DNA of 64,000 nt from Myxocyprinus asiaticus (taxonomy: Eukaryota > Chordata > Actinopteri > Cypriniformes > Catostomidae), in the NCBI RefSeq assembly GCF_019703515.2, contig NC_059373.1, positions 15,078,281-15,142,280 on the forward strand, in the 5' to 3' direction. Below are positions 44,593 through 55,250 of this stretch, one piece after another (position 1 is the stretch's first letter; every line of letters begins with the position of its first letter). The notes under the pieces are model-generated. The model searched no databases. It was given only the letters and a program-made list of their open reading frames with translations, and was not told where the DNA came from. The position numbers were made by a program, and so were the translations under genes.

Positions 44593-45577
44593 CAGAAACA
44601 TTTCTCAGAAACATTTATCATAATCTATAACTCTGCAATAAATTGAATGGCATCTACGCTAATATTATTCTATTTGTTTCCCTTTCTCAACCCTGGGATT
44701 CATATCCCGAGGTTTCCAGAGCCAGCCAGATCCAGCTCTGTTTCTGCTTGGTGTCGGACTCCACTGCTACGTGTCGCTGAGTGATGACGACAAACTACAG
44801 CTGGTGCTAGCCAGACATCACTTTGGTATTTTACTATGGACTTCAGAGGATGAACTGATGCCAACTCCAACTGTAAGACATTAGATACTTCATATGCCAC
44901 TGCCTGAATCTTGGACTTAGGATGGACACCACCGAACCTCACCGAAATGACCTGGCGGTTGAACTGCGATGCACCTCATTGATCTCTGCCTGCATCACTT
45001 TTGTCTATTGATGGACTAAACTCTTGAAATGGAATACATAGACTATCAATTAATTGCCAACAAAAGCATTCAACAGCCACCTAACAAAGGACAATGCATT
45101 TATGTGAACTTCTGCAGTTAATCCAAGAAGGACTTCAAAGACTTCAGTCATTAATCTTACAGTTCATACAAAATCTTTGCTTAAACACTGGACTTTAACA
45201 CTTACTTAGTTTACAAATTTTAAACCATGACTTGTACTGCACAAAAATAACTAATTTTGGCATTATATTCATGCTGTTTAGCCAGAGGGGAACTGACCCC
45301 TACAGTGATCCTGGTTTCTCCCAAGGTTATTTTATTATTAAGGTTTTGTGTTTCTTGCCACAGTCGCCTTCGGCTTGCTCACTGGGGTTCTAAATACAAT
45401 TATTATTTAATTATTTATTTTTATACACAATTTACAATCATATTTAATCAAATTACACAATGATGACTCAGACTTTATAGATATTACAGTGTCATTGTCT
45501 GTTAAAGCATGATTTTGCTGCTTTGAAACAATGTGTGTTGTGAAAAGCGCAGTACAAATAAAAATGACTTGACTTTG
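44593..45577 (+). other. L2 3' UTR
   Basis: Non-coding tail with GGCATCTACGCTAATATTAT, CCCCTACAGTGATCCTGGTT, TTTCTCCCAAGG and GCCACAGTCGCCTTCGGCTT, ending in GCTGCTTTGAAACAATGTG and ACAAATAAAAATGACTTGAC. These phrases are typical of fish L2 3' ends, which direct reverse transcription. A copy of the last part is found inverted at 26242. Confidence 0.75.
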
Positions 45578-46643
45578 TTGCTGTTCAGACTATGACAAAT
45601 AAACAGATTTGAATTGGATATGCCAAAAAGATTTTTGCTGCCCGTCTGCACAAAGCCTTGAAAACCCACTTCAGGGACCTTTTAGAAGATGAGCAACTGG
45701 GTGGTCTCTGTAATAATTTATGTGAAACAGATCCCTGTTGTGCTTTTGTGATTTGGATGAACCGGGTATTGAGTTGGCAAGCAGTTAATTGGCCTATTAC
45801 ACTCACCTGCTGCCAGCTAATCAGCCATGCTGGATTGGAGAGCTGTTTAGAATATCACTGCACTACAAGACACGTGTGACACATTGGAATAAACTATTTA
45901 TTGACAGGTAAACATATTTGGTTCTAGAAAATGGAAATTTCCATAGAACTTTAGCCAGCTAGCTTTTGTGTCTTGCATATGATTTCATATCTTTATTTGT
46001 TTTTAATCTTTATTGTACCCAATTATGGCATCCTTTTGATAAAGGACTTTTTTGAGCAATTAGAGCTTGTATGTATGTGCTTATATAGGCTTACTGCATA
46101 TACATCAGAGACTTTAGCTGAAATGTAATACTGGTATTAAAATGAATGGGAGAATTTGGAACATCCAACGGATGTAGAAAAGGAAGTCCCGCCTTACAGG
46201 TAAAAGAGCCAATCACCTTTTATATAAGACATCACCTGTCAGTCAACTCAATAATGTTCATACGCATTAACTGAGCCTGTGTTTTTTCCCCTTTGTGATT
46301 TCAGCTGAAGAAGCCAAATTTATTATATACCATTGTTGTCAAAATTTTACTGCTGATTTTAAATATGGACTTTGATAATAATTTTGACCAACAGTTTTGG
46401 AGATTTCTGTCTTTCCCCATTCAAGTAGATTGGAGCTGTAATTTGATGCTGCTTTTTTACACTCCCTGCCTGGGAGCATTCCAAAGATGGCCGCCGAGTG
46501 AACTGACATGCCTTGCTTTGATATACATGAATACAAACATGCTAATGCTAATTGATACATGATAAACCTCATATTTTCTATAGAATTTGGTGTCTCATAA
46601 AAAAGTGCTATGGTATTACCATTGTTTTGTTGGACATGGTATT
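45578..46643. other. Spacer, no gene recognised
   Basis: One frame at 45658-45879 reads MKTHFRDLLEDEQLGGLCNN and stays open for 73 residues, but I recognise no family and see no splice borders. TATATAAGACATCACCTGTC near 46220 is TATA-like without other support. Nothing else was recognised. Confidence 0.35.
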
Positions 46644-46650
46644 GGTATTC

Positions 46651-47062
46651 CTTTTTTTTTTTTTTTTCTCCCCAATTTGGAATGCCCAATTCCCAAATGT
46701 GCTTTAAGTACTCGTGGTGACATAGTGACTCGCCTCAATCCGGGTGGTGGAGGACGAATCTCAGTTGCCTCCACATCTGAGACTGTCAATCTACACATCT
46801 TGTTGAGTGCATTACCGTGGAGACATAGCGCGTGCGGAGGCTTCACGCTGTTCTCCGCGGCATCCACGCACAACTCACCATGCGTCCCACCGAGAGCAAA
46901 CCACATTATAGCGACCACGAGGAGGTTACCCCTTGTGACTTTACCCTCCTTAGCAACTGGGCCAATTTGGTTGGTTAGGAGACCTAGCTGGAGTCACTCA
47001 GCATGCCCTGGATTCGAACTCGCGACTCCAGGGGTGGTAGTCAGCGTGGTAGTCAGTGCTAC
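46651..47062 (-). mobile_element. tRNA-derived SINE, about 0.4 kb
   Basis: On the minus strand the head holds a B-box-like GAGTTCGAATCC (47010-47021) in a GGAGTCGCGAGTTCGAATCC context that resembles a tRNA T-arm. The body is GC-richer than its surround, and the 3' end is a poly-A run (T run at 46652-46667). TGGTATTC flanks both ends (46643-46650, 47063-47070), an 8-bp TSD. Body phrases include ACCTCCTCGTGGTCGCTATA. Frames across it are not coding. Confidence 0.85.
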
Positions 47063-47070
47063 TGGTATTC

Positions 47071-47360
47071 TTTAAAGTACCATACAATTGTATATAATGG
47101 TATACCATGGTTTATCAAATACCATTGGCCATTGGCCTCCTAAGTACATTCTGAAGGCCAGTGAGTATATCATAACATTAACTGATATACTGTATACAGT
47201 AATAATTATCATTAATTGACTGATTTGTTCTTGAATCTGACATTGCAATTTCTCTCATCATCTCACATGATCATGCTAAGAAGCTAGGGTGAATGTCAAG
47301 ATTTTGTTGTAAAAATAACATTTTGGTCTGTTTCTCACACAATTGCTATCGTTTGACTTG
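47071..47360. other. AT-rich spacer with CCATGGT motifs
   Basis: TACCATACAATTGTATATAATGG and TACCATGGTTTATC resemble the motif cluster at 20590-20900. No gene. Confidence 0.4.
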
Positions 47361-47575
47361 AGACTTGGAATATACAGCATAAGTCATATGAACCACTTCT
47401 ATGGTACTTTTGCGTCCTTTTCAAAGCTTGACAGCTCCAGTCTCTGTTTATTGTAATGGAATTAAAAATAGCAACAAGTACGTTCGTTAAAATTTCTCCT
47501 TTTGTGTTCCACAGAACAAAGAATGTTATATGGGTTTGAAACTACACCAGGGTAACTAAGTATATGATGATAGAA
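47361..47575. mobile_element. Dispersed MITE-like repeat copy
   Basis: CATAAGTCATATGAACCACT, GACAGCTCCAGTCTCTGTTT and TTTTGTGTTCCACAGAACAA are phrases of the family seen at 18.34 and 3.1 kb. Terminal motifs are missing or decayed. Confidence 0.55.
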
Positions 47576-48524
47576 ATGTATTCCTTGTAAGTTTTTATAA
47601 GAAAATGGGTCTCCATACCTAGATGGTTTTATGACGTTTTCTTTTTAAACAACAAAATAACACAAACTGTATAATATCGGTATGTTGCATAAATCCTGTT
47701 GGAAAAGGGAGATATTACTTTCCAACAAAGCTGGCAGACCCCAAACATTTCCTTTGCGCAGTTTGATCCAGAAAACAGGAAATCATTGCATACCTTGGTC
47801 CATTAGTTGCCCTCAGAGAAGCCAATGAGGTCCATAAAAGCTGCACACACACAGAACACACACACACAGTGTCCAGGGAACTGTGAGGGAGGTGTGATTT
47901 GCTGAGACAGCCAGTGAAATGCAACTAAGTGAGAAAACACCTCTTCAGGCAAACAGAGGTGCACAAGGAGAGCGCTTGTTCTGAGGCCCACACACCTCCC
48001 ATCTTTGTGAGAACAGAAAGAGAGGAAAGAAAAATCTGAATTTTTTTTTTTTTTTTTTTTTTTTTTGAAAAGTACAAACAAGAAATGCATTCCACCTGAA
48101 AGTTAAAAATTGAAAAGGAAATAAGTAAATTTCAGAAACAGCCAGTTACATTCAAATTAATTTTAGGAGTCAAGACCCAAATCTTCAATTCACATACTCT
48201 GGGACTAAAACTCTCCGTACTTATTTTATTTTGCAATTAAAGAAAAAGTATTACAGTTGCTTAGGGCTTGTTATCTAATCTTGCTGTAGGGACTCATCTT
48301 TAGTTATCCGTAACTATCTACAATATCGGGGGTGAAGGGAAGGGGGGGGGGGGGGGGGGTGAGGGATGGGGTCTATAAAACCTGGAGAAAGATACACATT
48401 AGCATTCCCATTCATCTTAATTGCAGTTGCTAAATTGGAAGTCCGCAACATGCATGCTGCCATTTTTGTGCTTGGGCACTCGGTTTAAAGACAGGTTTTT
48501 GGAGCCAATTACCTTAGCCAAAAA
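47576..48524. other. Spacer with homopolymer tracts
   Basis: A T26 run lies at about 48041-48066 and an unbroken G18 run at 48342-48359, followed by GTGAGGGATGGGG. A short CA-rich tract sits at about 47845-47870. No gene or transposon termini were recognised. Confidence 0.5.
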
Positions 48525-48610
48525 TAGGGTTGCCAACTATCCTGTATTAGCTGGGACTTCCCATATTTAGCCAGTGAAACGCTCATGCGGAGGGCAGGGA
48601 GTTTTCAAAA
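48525..48610. repeat. AGGGTTGCCAAC repeat fragment
   Basis: ATAGGGTTGCCAACTATCCT leads into GTATTAGCTGGGACTTCC. A related unit, ATAGGGTTGCCACCCATCCT followed by GTATTTTCC, occurs at about 63026. Probably ends of the same dispersed fish repeat. Confidence 0.55.
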
Positions 48611-50493
48611 AATTTGATTTTGTCAGAATACACGGCTACTTTTGAATGACCAATGTAGAAAGATGCTTTTTGGTGTAGTTATGGCATCTACCAGTGGCTA
48701 AACCTTGACCCCTTTATCTGTACCGAAGCATTTGTTTTACTTTTAGTGTATGGTTTCCTGCTTCAGCTATTGGGAAAAGGCAGGTCTTCCTGCTTTTAGC
48801 TGCTAAAGCTTTAAACCTGCTCTGTTTTAGCTGTTTTGCGACTCAAGCTTGTTATTCCTGTAGTTTAGATCTGATTCCTTGTTGATACATTGCCCTACCA
48901 CATGGGACCTGCTCCAGCAAGTCAAACAATGCTGGCGAGTAATTCCCCCTTTGCCTTTAATAACAGAAGTCTCCATGTCTGATATCTGTACTTGAAAAGA
49001 AGTCTTTTCGCCCTTAGCTTGGTTGTCAAGGAGACAGGCATATTTTTACTTTAACGTCTGCCACTCCATTTAAGCACTCGTTCACTCATTATAATGGGCT
49101 CATTCCTCCTGTTTGGTATTCCCCTACTTTTATCAGAAGCCCAGTAAAGCCCAGCTATAAGCATAGAGACTGCCAATGGCTTAATGGCTGACCTGCTGCC
49201 AGACAATTCATGCTATATATCTCCCCCTAAATAACAATCTCTTTCTTTAGCAGCCAAAGAAAATGTCTCTCTTTTTATTTGTTTATCTATAGCTTTCGGT
49301 GTTCCTCCTCCCTCCTCCAGGCAGGCTGTCTTTGTTTTTCATCTCTGGAAGTACCCTTCACTCTGAGGTAAGTTAATTGTTGCAGCCTTTCCCGAAAGTT
49401 TGAGTCTAGAGAGACAGAGTGTGGGTGGGTGGACAATAGTCGAAGGAGCTTGTAGAGGGCTAAGCTGGTGGTGTTTGGAGATGGAAATGATGATATCTAT
49501 CTGCCATATAATTTTCACCTGTTTGTCTTGGTTTGGTTTGGAGAGTCTGGAGAAGGTTGTTTTCAAGTCACGCCGGAATGATCATATTTACAAGTTGAGC
49601 GCACATGAATGCCACCATATTGTATATATCAGTGGGAAACTCTATCAGAATTATCTTAAAGCCCTGACTTTCCGAGTTGGGGTGTGTTGATTAAAGAATT
49701 GTAGCTGAAGCAAATTATTATGGTTCATAGCAAGTTGTAATTGTGACCAGTAACATGTAAGGCAGCCGGTGGATTTTCTAGTGCAATGGTGTCCCCCTTA
49801 TGAGTCGGTGCCCTACCCAGACTGCATAATATGTGTATAGGGAGCTGTGGTACTGTGGTAGCCTAATGGCATTTTAATGAAAGTGATTAGTCAGCGAATG
49901 AAAAAGTGAGATTAACCAATGCCTTTATGTTTTTAAAGGACTTGAACGTAGTAGTTCAAAAATGCAGTGGTGCTTTGCTCCCTACAAGCCAAAGCCAAAC
50001 AAACCCTTTTCTGCACAAAACACTACCCTCAAGCTACTGTTTGAGAAAGATTGTCCATTTTTAAGCACTTTAGTTCAAGTTCAAGGGATTTAATGCAACC
50101 TGCAGATTAACTGTGATACCTGTATGTCAGATTGTACATTTTGTGTTTGTCATTAAGCTAAATGAGCAGCATGTCCTCAAAAATAATGTTTTGCTTGTCT
50201 CAGAAGTAGAGAATGCGTAAACAATGTCCTTGAAGAGTGTGTAAACCAATTGTCATTTTAGTTTTTATGCTTGTTTGTTTGACTTGCTGTTTGTAATTCT
50301 GAATGTTATCCTAAAATGTCCTTCCAACTTGTAAAATGAGTCTCTTTCTGCATAACATTTGGCTTTCTGAAAGGGCACCATGTTTTTGTATTTATCATCT
50401 GCTAATAATCTGCTAAATGAGACGTTTTCCACATCAAAAGAAAAACGGTTGTTTAAGAAAATAAAAATCCAAAACAGTAATCAGACTTCATTA
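48611..50493. other. Spacer, no repeat identified; one exon-like segment
   Basis: Most of this 1.9-kb stretch matches no repeat I recognise, unlike its neighbours, so it is a place to look for host-specific or conserved sequence. It contains the exon-like segment at 49293-49367. Only short frames occur elsewhere. Confidence 0.4.
49293..49367 (+). other. Weak candidate exon
   Basis: A pyrimidine-rich tract ending TTTATCTATAG precedes this segment and GGTAAGTTAA follows it, so both splice consensus signals are present. The 75 bases are a multiple of three and open in two of three frames (one begins LSVFLLPPPGRLSLFFISGS). No protein family is recognised and no second exon was found. Chance occurrence is quite possible. 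Confidence 0.2.
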
Positions 50494-50504
50494 AACCAGA
50501 TTTA

Positions 50505-50687
50505 CATTAGGCAGACACTTTTATCCAAAGCGACTTACAGTGCCCTTATTACAGGGACAATCCCCCTGAAGCAACCTGGAGTTAAGTGCCTTGCTCAAGG
50601 ACACAATGGTGGTGGCTGTGGGGATTGAACCAACAACCTTCTGCTTACCAATGCAGTGCTTTAGTCCACTACGCCATCACCACATTT
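50505..50687 (-). mobile_element. tRNA-derived SINE with 11-bp TSD
   Basis: Same family as 32306-32503, inverted. On the minus strand there is an A box in GATGGCGTAGTGG, a B box GGTTCAATCCC, the middle AGGCACTTAACTCCAGGTTG with TGTAATAAGGGCACTGTAAG, and TCGCTTTGGATAAAAGTGTC in the tail. AACCAGATTTA is duplicated at 50494-50504 and 50688-50698. This is a clear, relatively young LINE-mobilised insertion. Confidence 0.92.
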
Positions 50688-50698
50688 AACCAGATTTA

Positions 50699-51437
50699 AT
50701 TGGTTGCATGCAAATAAATAAAAAGTATTCATCCAAATAAACCTCACTTAGATCGCTTTGGGAATTAAATTAAGGTAGAATTTTATTTATGAGGTCAGGA
50801 TAGTCAGAAAAGTAGGAAAATTCTCAGCCTCATTATATAGACTACATTTACAGGTGCAACTAGAGTATGCATTATTGTTAGTCTACATTATTTACTTAGT
50901 ACTGAAAACAGCATATAAGCAAAACCTGTATATAGTCAGAAAAGGTGGCTCTGTAATTTACTAGTTGTCTACTATTTTATACAAAACAAAAAGGAGGAAC
51001 AAAGTGTTTTCATAGAAAAAAATACTTGTTAACTACAAAATTGGACAGACTGTTAACCTGCATCTAGAAATACTTCCATTTGTTTCACACTCTTCCACTG
51101 ATTTTATAACTTTTTTTATTTTTTTATTTTATTTTTTTTTTCAGTAGTGTTTTGTTCGAGTATTTTTCCCTTTCATTTTCTCCAAAATGGATTTTTAAAA
51201 AATTCTTCAGGATTACAGGTAGTGCAGTTCTTCACTTGGAATTTGGCTCTCAACACAATTCTGAAAATATAGAGGTCAACACCGACTTGTGGCTTCAACA
51301 GAAGCATATATCGTCGTTGCTTAGCTCATGGTAACTTATGGTAGGTCTGTCTAAAAAAATTATTTTCTCTATGTATACATATAGACTTTTTATTTACGGA
51401 ACCCTACAGTTGTATGTTCACTATTAGTATTACAATA
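50699..51437. other. AT-rich spacer, no gene recognised
   Basis: T-rich tract at about 51105-51145. The open frame at 51152-51334 is short and unrecognised. Nothing else is supported up to the DIRS-like element. Confidence 0.4.
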
Positions 51438-51479
51438 GGTAACACATGACACATATTTAGTTCCCTATCTGTCACTCAC

Positions 51480-51660
51480 TCGACGTTGTGTTGATGTAGT
51501 GACACTAGGGGTCACTCTTGGGAGCCCGCAAACACCTCTGGTCTTTGAAAAAAGGCCAATGAAAATTGGCAAGTGGTATTTGCATACCACTCCCCCAAAC
51601 ATACAGGTATAAAAGGAGCTGGTATGCAACCACTCATTCAGATTTTCTCTTCGGAGCCGA
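51480..51660 (+). repeat. DIRS-like left terminal inverted repeat
   Basis: It begins near TCGACGTTGTGTTGATGTAG and ends near ACCACTCATTCAGATTTTC, mirrored at 55745-55920. It contains ACAGGTATAAAAGGAGCTGG, a TATA-like motif well placed to start the element's RNA. Confidence 0.85.
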
Positions 51661-51860
51661 ACGGTCGATGCTCACTGAGCTGAATTCTCACAGCTGTTCA
51701 TTCACCTCTGCTGGATCTGATGGCGCATTTCAGTAGCTTCTCCCCCTCTGCACTGGTGCACTGCAGAGAACGCTCCTGGTTGCTTCGGCAGAAATAAGAG
51801 TATATTCTAATAGAGTATATTTCTTTAAAAGAGCGGCACACACGGAACGTCTTTTTAAAG

Positions 51861-52870
51861 ATGCCCTTCCGTTTGTGTGTTATTCCTGGTTGCGGTTGTT
51901 ATTTCTCGCCTTCTGACGGTCACGATCGCTGTCTTTCGTGTCTGGGTGCTACCCATGTGGAGACGGCGTTCATGGATGGATCATGTACTCATTGCGAGAA
52001 CATGACCATGGCAACATTGCGGTCGCAGCTTGCCTTCATAAGAAAGCAAGCCACCCCAGCAGCTCCCTGCCTCAGTCCTTCTACCTACGGGTATGAGGCC
52101 AGCGCGGCTAGCACTGGGGGCGATTTGGGGACCCCAATGGGACCACCTCCGCCAGGTATCCCCCCACGGACCTCCCATTCCCCAGCACGCTCATCTATCC
52201 TGATCGGCTTCCGGATGAGTCCGCCGGCTCATCTCACGGCGAGTTCGACCTCTTGTTCGGAGCCCACGAAGGTGATGAGCTCTCGAGCGCAGCATCAGAG
52301 AGCGGGCTCGTCCAGTCAGACACGGAAGCCTCAGCTGGGCTCCCCCCCTCGGGTACGGTCGCCCAGTCAAAGGCTGATGCGGAGATGACGGACATGCTTT
52401 CCCGGGCAGCCGCGAGCGTCGGGCTAGAGTGGAACCCTCCACTCTCCCCTGAACCCTCACGGCTCAATGATTGGTTCCTGGGTTCGCGGCGCCTCTCACA
52501 GCCACGCCCTGCCCCAGTTCCTTTCTTCCCGGAAGTGCACGAGGAGCTGACAAGGTCATGGGAGGCACCTTTTACTGTCCGGTCCCAATCTTTCAGCTCC
52601 CCCGCCCTCACTACCCTCAATGGTGGGGCGGCCAAGGGCTATTTGGCAATTTCCCCCCAGTGGATAAGGCGCTTGCGGTGCACCTATGCCCGCAGAGCGC
52701 CGCCACCTGGCACGGGCGCCCAAAACTCCTGTCCAAGGCCTGTAGGTATACGTTGTCCCTGACGGCCAAGGCCTATGGTGCCACTGGACAAGCCGCCTCC
52801 GCCCTGCACGCCATGACTCTCCTGCAAGTCCACCAAGCCAAGGCACTAAAGGAACTGCACGAGGGTACAC
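51861..52870 (+). pseudogene. DIRS-like gag, N-terminal and middle part
   Basis: The start ATG at 51861 gives MPFRLCVIPGCGCYFSPSDG with a Cys/His cluster (CGCYFSPSDGHDRCLSCLG) and CTHC shortly after, suggestive of zinc binding. Two frame changes follow. The second frame has LLFGAHEGDELSSAASESGL and LGSRRLSQPRPAPVPFFPEV. The third ends with YGATGQAASALHAMTLLQVH and QAKALKELHEG. Fish DIRS-like gag has the same order. After KELHEG the reading jumps into RT sequence at about 52872, and gag C-terminal sequence reappears only after 53147. Confidence 0.7.
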
Positions 52871-52871
52871 T

Positions 52872-53147
52872 ATTCAGTTCGCCAGGTGTCTGTCCAGGTT
52901 CAGCGGTGTCCACTTCACCTCGGTGAAGGGCGAGAATGCCGCTACCTTGCAGCATTCCTATGGAAGGGTGCGATAGAGCCTGTCCCTCCAGCCGAGATGA
53001 AGAAGGGGTTTTACAGCCCCTACTTCATTGTACCGAAGAAAGGTGGTGGGTTGTGGGTCCAATCTTGGACCTGCGAGTACTGAACCGGGCTTTACACAGA
53101 CTCCCGTTCAAGATGCTGACACAAAAACGTATTCTAGTGAGCGTCCA
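52872..53147 (+). pseudogene. Misplaced duplicate of the RT N-terminal segment
   Basis: ATTCAGTTCGCCAGG through CTCCCGTTCAAGATGCTGAC matches 53761-54046 closely. Encoded phrases EMKKGFYSPYFIVPKKGGG and HRLPFKMLTQKRI equal those of the true RT. Two extra bases in GGGTTGTGGGTCC shift its frame. The piece lies upstream of gag C-terminal sequence, so it is out of order. Confidence 0.85.
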
Positions 53148-53700
53148 GCACATCCTGCCCCGGCACGGCTCAAGATCCCGCACCCCATCTGCTCGTTGCC
53201 AAGGGCGTCCCCCTGTGCTGACTGCACCAGCTCTGCCGCAGCCCGCCCCTTCGGCCCAGAAAATATTTTGTTGCCTATTTGTTTGATTTCGCCGCATGCC
53301 CAAGTGGCTGCGGTACCCAACAGTTCTGCAAAAGAGCGGCTTCCTTTCTCCCTGGGTCACATACCCGGTGTGTATGGTCGTCACCATGACTACCGTCCAC
53401 GGGTTCTTTCTTGCAGAATCGGCGCTCCAGCGGTGGCCTTTCCGCCCCTGAGCGCCCAGCTGTGGCACACAGCCGCCCCCGATGTGGCAGTCTCCACGGG
53501 TTACGAGGACAGGCCTCTTCCTCCCCCGTCCCAGACTGTTCCGGGGGTGGTCACAAGGAGCCAGGTAAGTGCTTCGATGTCCCTAGTCCCTTGTCAGATG
53601 TGGTGTGGCACCTCGAGCTCCGCCCCACCGCGAGGCCCCACCTGCCGGTACGTCCGATGATGTTGTCCCCTTGGTCCCCCTTGCGCAGAACTTGGACGCG
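53148..53700 (+). pseudogene. DIRS-like gag C-terminal region
   Basis: Pro/Arg/Ala-rich coding sequence such as ILPRHGSRSRTPSARCQGRP, then APALPQPAPSAQ in one frame, typical of the basic tail of DIRS-like gag. It continues to the RT leader (PLAQNLDAWLVLSNTSRW, near 53670) in the frame of 53605-54543. Several frames alternate, so it is broken. Confidence 0.6.
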
Positions 53701-54300
53701 TGGCTCGTACTCTCCAATACGTCGCGATGGCCGATCTGGACCGTCCGACTCGGCTATGCGATTCAGTTCGCCAGGCGCCCGCCCAGGTTCAGTGGTATTC
53801 GCTTCACCTTCGTCAAGAGCAAAAACGCTGCCACCTTGCGCATAGAGATCGCTAACCTCCTACGGAAGGGCACGATAGAACCTGTCCCTCCAACCGAGAT
53901 GAAGAAAGGGTTTTACAGCTCCTACTTCATCGTACCGAAAAAAGGCAGTGGGTTGCGGCCAATCTTGGACTTGCAAGTACTGAACTGGGCTTTACACAGA
54001 CTCCCGTTCAAGATGCTAACGCAAAAACGCATTCTGGAGAGCGTCTGGCATCAAGATTGGTTCGCGGCGGTAGACCTGAAGGATGCGTACTTCCACGTCT
54101 TGATCCTTCCTCAACACAGACCCTTCATGCGGTTTACTGTCTCGTCGCGTCTTTACGAAGATCGCAGAGACTGCCCTTGCCCCGTTAAGGGAGGTGGGCA
54201 TTCGCATTCTCAACTATTTCGACGACTGGCTAATCGTAGCTCACTCACGAGACATGTTGTGTGTACACAGGGACTTGGTGCTATCACACCTCAGCTGACT
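53605..54300 (+). pseudogene. DIRS-like reverse transcriptase
   Basis: Blocks present: RIEIANLLRKGTIEPVPPTE, EMKKGFYSSYFIVPKKGSG, LRPILDLQVLNWALHRLPFK, then QDWFAAVDLKDAYFHVLIL with the first catalytic Asp. A short deletion with frame change follows RFTV at about 54140, removing the block with the conserved L-P-F-G. In the new frame ILNYFDDWLIVAHSRDMLC carries Y-x-D-D at 54215-54226. A stop follows near 54297. The catalytic aspartates exist but in two frames. Confidence 0.85.
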
Positions 54301-55250
54301 AGGGCTTCGGGTCAACTGGGAAAAGAGCAAGCTCCTCCCGGTCCAGAGCATCTCTTTTCTCGGTTTGGAGTTGGACTCAGTCTCCTTGACGGCACGCCTT
54401 ACAAACGAGTGCACCCAGTCGGTGCTGGCCTGTTTGAAGGTGTTCATACAGAAAACAGCAGTTCCACTGAAACTTTTTCAGAGGCTCCTGGGGCATATGG
54501 CGTCCTCGGCAGTGGCCACCCTGCTCGGGTTGATTGCATATGAGACCGCTTCAGCACTGGCTCCAGACTCGAGTCCTGAGATGGGCATGGCGCCATGGGA
54601 CACATCGCGTGGCCATCACGCCGGTCTGTCACTGTCTTTTCAGCCCTTGGACCGACCTCTCATTTCTACGGGCAGGTGTTCCTTTAGAACTGGTCTCCAG
54701 GTGCGTCGTGGTCATGACAGATGCCTCCAAAACGGGCTGGGGCGCTGTTTGCACTGGGCACTCAGCCGATGGCCTCTGTATGGGCCTGCGACTGCATTGG
54801 CACATCAACTGCCTCGAGTTGTTGGCAGTTCTGCTCGCCCTGCAGAGGTTCCGGCCGTTGATCCAGGGCAAGCACGTGCTGGTTTCGGACAGACAACGGT
54901 AGCATATGTCAACTGCCAAGGCGGTCTGCGCTCTCGTTGTATGTCACAACTCGCCCGCCGTCTCCTCCTCTGGAGTCAGCAGCACGAGCCACTCACATCC
55001 CGGGCAACCTCAACACTACAGCGGATGCGCTGTCATGGCAGGTTGCCCTCAGGGGAGAGTGGAAACTCCACCTTCAGGTGGTCCAGCTGATTTGGAGTCG
55101 ATTCGGACGGGCACAGGTAGACCTGTTCGCCTCCCAAGAATCCTCCCACTGCCCGCTCTGGTACACCCTCACCAAGGCTCCCCTCGGCAAGATGTGCTGC
55201 CACACAGCTGGCCCCCTGGCCTACGCAAATATGCATTTCCTCCAGTGAGC
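54300..55250 (+). pseudogene. DIRS-like RNase H and connector
   Basis: After a thumb-like segment (SVSLTARLTNECTQSVLACL), another frame has VVVMTDASKTGWGAVC, the RNase H start with its catalytic Asp, then LHWHINCLELLAVLLALQRF. A third frame gives THIPGNLNTTADALSW and RFGRAQVDLFASQESSHCPL. This matches the RNase H plus connector of DIRS-like pol. At least three frame changes break it. Confidence 0.8.

Larger units (their letters stand above)
39746..45577 (+). mobile_element. L2-type LINE interrupted by two Tc1 elements
   Basis: Order: ORF1 with an esterase-like domain (39779-40528), ORF2 endonuclease start (40733-40861), a Tc1 insertion (40864-41967), the rest of the endonuclease and linker (41968-42927), the N-terminal half of RT (42980-43587), a Tc1-like remnant (43588 to about 44592), and a 3' UTR (about 44593-45577). 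The 3' UTR ends GCTGCTTTGAAACAATGTG, then GTGAAAAGCGCAGTACAAAT. This matches the fish L2 group. The RT half with the catalytic aspartates is absent. Confidence 0.85.

Noticed and set aside
45658..45879. 73-residue frame MKTHFRDLLEDEQ... as a host exon
   Set aside because: It has no acceptor or donor context, no recognised family, and is short enough to occur by chance.
46587..47075. 162-residue plus frame and 100-residue minus frame
   Set aside because: Both lie in a SINE with poly-A tail and TSD, and neither resembles a protein family.
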